From Ectocarpus siliculosus (lineage: Eukaryota > Sar > Phaeophyceae > Ectocarpales > Ectocarpaceae), in NCBI GenBank assembly GCA_000310025.1, contig FN649749.1, positions 3,294,762 through 3,358,761 on the forward strand: a DNA stretch of 64,000 nt, given 5' to 3'. The notes under the pieces are model-generated. The model was not told the origin of the DNA. It saw nothing but the letters and a program-made list of their open reading frames with translations, and did no database searches. Position numbers and translations under genes: made by a program. Positions 60,221 through 64,000 of the stretch are shown here, piece after piece; within the stretch, counting starts at the first letter, position 1; each line of letters begins with the position of its first letter.

Positions 60221-60623
60221 GCAAATACTCACACACACGTTGCGTGAGCGACGGAGCAGAATAAATCAACAAAAAATATATAAAAAAAAACAATATATGA
60301 GACGGTTGTCTTCAGGTTCGCGTGTGAGCAAGCTCCCTTTGTTTGGGATGTGTGGTGTGGATACACACCGGTTCAACCTCTGGTGGAGAGGCTGACGAGT
60401 ACGGATAGTTGTGTTGAATGTCAGGCGGGGAGCGACCATGCTGCAGCAAGGTTCAACATCCATCCTACACTGACTCTATCTGTGGCAACACCCCGAAGGT
60501 AGATCTCCGACAGGTCATCTGACGTCACAATCTACGATAGTCTGAGGTGGCATTCACAAATCTGTACACCTATTAAGGAAAAAAAAAAAAACTTTGTAGG
60601 CCGTCGTCGTCGGTGTCGTTGTT
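60221..60623. other. spacer between the outer repeat and the 607-bp element
   Basis: No gene seen; it includes the left 9-base target duplication at 60615-60623. Confidence 0.5.
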
Positions 60624-61230
60624 GGGCGCGAATATTTGCAATCCATGGATTATAGAAGAGAACCACAGTCCAAACATCCATATGGATCGAAACCCCGGGA
60701 AACCGCCCGGAGTGTCCCCGAAGAGGTTCTTCTCCCTCTCCTATAAAAGCAGCGATAATCACGGCGGCGGAGAGCCGTCTGAAGGCGGCGACACGCACCC
60801 GCACGCTGGGGGAAGACGAGGAGACAACACACAACGATAACTGGTGAGATCCCGTCCCGACAGGCGTCCGTGCATCCTCTGTGTCTGTGCCTCACCCTCA
60901 CCCTCTCTGTGATGTTTTTTTTGGAAATAAAATAGCAACGGCCGCACCCGCACCAGCGCCATGTGTGTGTTGGTCTGTCTCCTGTGTTGCAGCCTCCCTC
61001 ATGCTGTCCCACGTGTCGATGCTGCTCTGTACCTGTTGTTGCCGTCGTACGTACGTTGGTGATCATGTGCCTGCACTGGTGTGGTCAGGCCAGGCCAGGC
61101 CCTGCCTGTTGTCCTTGCCGTATAGTCCGGAGTCTTTTCTTCTGGCTGCTCGGCTGTATGGTGGTGCTACAGCAGTGCTGGGCTGGTAGAGGTGCAGGCA
61201 TTGTGCACGCACTTGCAAATATTCGCGCCC
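60624..61230. mobile_element. non-autonomous TIR element with a 9-bp target duplication
   Basis: Perfect 18-base TIRs (GGGCGCGAATATTTGCAA at 60624-60641 and its reverse complement at 61213-61230) are flanked on both sides by GTCGTTGTT (60615-60623 and 61231-61239). Nine-base duplications are typical of Mutator-like elements. The 607 bases between hold no transposase. Confidence 0.78.
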
Positions 61231-61239
61231 GTCGTTGTT

Positions 61240-62023
61240 GTTGTTGTTGTCGTCCCTTTTTCAAAAACGCGCTGTTCAATGTTTCAGCCTCCAGCTCTTT
61301 TTCGCGAGGAGGGAGACCAAGGCACACAAGGTGCTGCGCGCCGTGTCTCGCGCCCAGCGCGCAGCGCGACCGCGACGGTGGCGCAGTGAGCGTGAGGAGG
61401 TGGCGGCGCAACCGGCTGCGGTAAACACAAAGTAGGTCAAATCGGTTTTTGGGTGCTGCTGCTGTGTGTGCTGCTGCTGGGTACAAATTCGAAAAGTTAT
61501 ATACCATGAATCGTCGAAAAATTTCCATGAGGTTGCAGTAGATGGATATAGTGAACGTTCCTCACTCTCGTTATTACCCTTTCTGCATCATCTGCCTCCT
61601 CGTCATCGATGCCGGCCCACACTCACTCATCACCCAGTCGTGTACTACACGAACAAACGGAAACAAGCAGCCTAGTTCGCGTACAACAACAAGTAGTACG
61701 AAGAAAGTACAGCAGAGTTACAGCGGTGTAAGTAACAATTATTTCGTTTATCTTTTTCCTAGAATCGCAGCATTTTCTGCGGGCCAGGGATCGTTCTCTC
61801 GAGCGCTCTCAGGCCACCACGCTTAATCACTTGGTTTCAGAGTGCAGTCCCGACCGTTCGAGCGCTCACAGGCCAGCATTTCGCATGTTGCAGTTTTCGC
61901 AATTTTGTCGCTCGGAGGGCAGTTCCTTCGGTCCGATGCGCTCTACGGTCCTCTCCAATACCATTCCATTGGTCTCTGCCTTCTTTTTATCTTCCGGTCC
62001 TCGCCGTCCTTCCTGTCGTGAGG

Positions 62024-62067
<44 letters not shown>

Positions 62068-62565
62068 CTCTCGCTCTCTCTTGGGCGCTTTTTGGCTCTC
62101 TCCTCTCTCGGAATCAAAGTCGGAAGCATAATCGGAAGCAGAGTCGGAATGGGCCGTACAACTTTATTCTATTTTTTTTCCCGTTTCTCTCTCTGTCTGT
62201 CTCTGTATTTCTCTCTCCGTCTCTGTGTCTATTTGTGTGTCTGTGTGTCTTTCACTGCCTTCTCACTCTCTCCTTTGTTTCTTGTCTCTCTTTTTCTGTC
62301 TCTCTCTATCTCTCTCTGTCACACCCAATAATACCTATAATACCTTTTACACGTGTGTCGCACTATACCTATTTGCACGTGTGTGTGCGACTGCTCTGTT
62401 CTCATATGAATAACTTTTTTCGGAATCCATACATGTATGAATATTTTTTTTCGGAATCCATCGGGGTTCGGTCAACGAGCGGTGCATGAGGTTCGTTAGG
62501 TGGTGTCCGGATCTTCTTAGGCTTTTCGCGCACAAAGTTGATGGCAAGTTCGTACAATAGAGTCT
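61240..62565. other. region without recognised gene, microsatellite-rich
   Basis: Contains a (CT)n run at 62025-62080 and further CT-rich DNA to 62325. Near 62415 and 62446 the word TTTTTTCGGAATCCAT is repeated. It may contain the degenerate 5' part of the Helitron. Confidence 0.5.
62025..62080. repeat. (CT)n microsatellite
   Basis: About 20 uninterrupted CT units followed by CGCTCTCT variants. Confidence 0.95.
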
Positions 62566-64000
62566 TTCGCCACAAACCAGTGGATCGCTCCGTACAACAT
62601 TTGGCTGCTTTCCAAATACAACTGCTACATGTGTTTCGACGTCTGTACCGCAGCAGCAGTAGTTCAATACATTTACAAATACATCAACGAGGGCGCGGAC
62701 TTTATCAAGGCTAAGATCCTTTGCGACGGCGATGAAATAGAGGCCTACCGTTCAGCGCGATACATTTCAGCTGCTGAAGCTGCGCGGCGCTTGCTGGGCT
62801 TTCATGTCATTGACCGCCACCCATCGGTGACATCTTTACGACTGCATCTCCCTAACTAATGAACAACACATTATTGTCGATGACTCTCTTTCACGGACTG
62901 AACAGAAAGCAGAGGCAGAGGCTTCAACAGCTGACCTCCTGCTCTACTTCGGCACCCCGCTGACATCGAATTCAACATGCTTACGCATCTCGACTACAAC
63001 GAGATGTACATAGTCAAAAAAGAGAAGGCGCGCACAAAATGCGTATACTATAGAGATACATACCGCAATTTTGTGACGCCACGTTCATCTGAAAAGCATG
63101 TCGCACGTGTGTCGGCAATGTCCCCTGATAAAGGTGACGTTTTTTACCTGCGCTTACTTCTACACCACAAGCCTGCAAGATCATTTGAGCAGTTAAGGAC
63201 TCACCAAGACATTGTGTATGACACCTTTCAGGACGCTGCTGGGGCCATGGGTATAATCAAACACGACGAAGAATACAAAGTTTGCCTAGAGGCCATTATT
63301 TTCAACACGGGTAGACAGTTGCGCCAGCTATTTGTTACGCTCATTCTTGACGGAGCCCCTGCCAACCTTCTTTGGGAGCATTTCAATAAGGACTTCACGT
63401 CAGATTTGTGCATGTCCATGACCGATCTGGATACCGATAACGCCGCCCTTCGCGAAATCGATCTCGGGATATAGCACCATGGACGAACGAACGTTATCGT
63501 TGGACTGCCTGCCGTAATCCATCTAGACACCGAGTACTTGCGTTTCAAGCACATGTTCAATCCGGAGCAAATGCGCATGTTTGTTGCCGAGCATCTCCCA
63601 AACCTCACCGTCGAGCAACGTCCTGTTTACGATAGCGTGGTTAACAGCGTGTCATCAGGACCGTCTAACGTATTCATGATAGACGCGCCTGCTGGGACGG
63701 GTAAGACATACATACTATACACGGAGAGCGTACTATGCGCCCACCTACGGTCATTCAGTAAATTAGTCCTTTGTGTTGCCAGTACGGGCATCGCAGGTTT
63801 CCAACTACCTGGTGGGTGGACTGCGCACTCCATGTTCAAACTACCACTGGATGAAAAGAATGTCAGCGGTGCAACGTGCAATATCTCCGCTGAGTCGCAA
63901 CGAGCAGAAGTATTACGGAAGTGTGACCTTATTGTTTGGGACGAAATCCCAATGAGCCATCGTTTTTCTGTCGAAGCTCTTAATCTTACACTCCAAGATC
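62566..64000 (+). pseudogene. Helitron Rep/helicase, broken and cut by the window end
   Basis: The sequence reads NQWIAPYNIWLLSKYNCYM, then VQYIYKYINEGAD and ARYISAAEAARRLLGFHV, the usual Helitron-like region after the Rep domain. GDVFYLRLLLHHKPA and SFEQLRTHQDIVYDTF follow. Next is a Pif1-type helicase with Walker A APAGTGKTYIL (near 63690) and Walker B LIVWDEIPM (near 63930). Helitrons are rolling-circle DNA transposons. The frame is broken: a stop at 62857-62859 with continuation in frame 2 (VDDSLSRTEQKAEAEASTAD), return to frame 1 near 62975, and an in-frame TAG at 63472-63474. The Rep catalytic part is not visible upstream, where in-frame stops occur. The helicase is open to the last base. 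Confidence 0.82.

Overview
This is a nuclear window from a photosynthetic stramenopile, most likely a brown alga close to Ectocarpus (inference). The pointers are a GDP-mannose/UDP-glucose-type dehydrogenase of the alginate pathway, a heterokont-style plastid presequence, many GT-AG introns of 0.3-2 kb, CAG/GTT triplet runs in exons and introns, interstitial TTAGGG repeats and dense mixed transposable elements. There is one 100-base run of N at 20394-20493. No prokaryotic operon, CRISPR array, rRNA or convincing tRNA was seen. Gene models below were built by hand from splice-site and reading-phase agreement.

Left part (1-24.1 kb): a three-exon sugar-nucleotide dehydrogenase (minus, 1960-4550), a small three-exon plastid-targeted protein (minus, 6487-9197) and, starting 490 bases away on the other strand, a secreted EGF/Ig-like protein of at least 15 exons (plus, 9687 to about 22923, perhaps 24118). 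The introns of this last gene carry a nested antisense ORF, tandem repeats, a small TIR element and dispersed repeats.

Middle (24.1-37.0 kb): about 5 kb without a recognisable gene, then a seven-exon minus-strand gene coding for a TPR protein with a C-terminal RING-H2 domain, probably an E3 ubiquitin ligase.

37.8-43.8 kb is one decayed tyrosine-recombinase retrotransposon with split direct repeats in the order A1-body-B1-A2-B2 (PAT/Ngaro type). Next come a minus-strand gene with two cyclic-nucleotide-binding-like domains and a Q-rich tail (44518-50475) and, divergent from it, a three-exon RTRAF (CGI-99/C14orf166) homologue (51470-53180).

Right part (54-64 kb) is mobile DNA: a 4.6-kb DNA transposon with about 31-bp TIRs and a DDE-like transposase (55491-60115), an outer inverted repeat around it, a 607-bp non-autonomous element with a perfect 9-bp target duplication (60624-61230), and the start of a broken Helitron Rep/helicase that runs off the window end.

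The genes do not form one pathway. The strongest candidates for something undescribed are the split-repeat retroelement, the DDE element, and a repeat family whose C-runs sit at 3' splice sites of unrelated genes.
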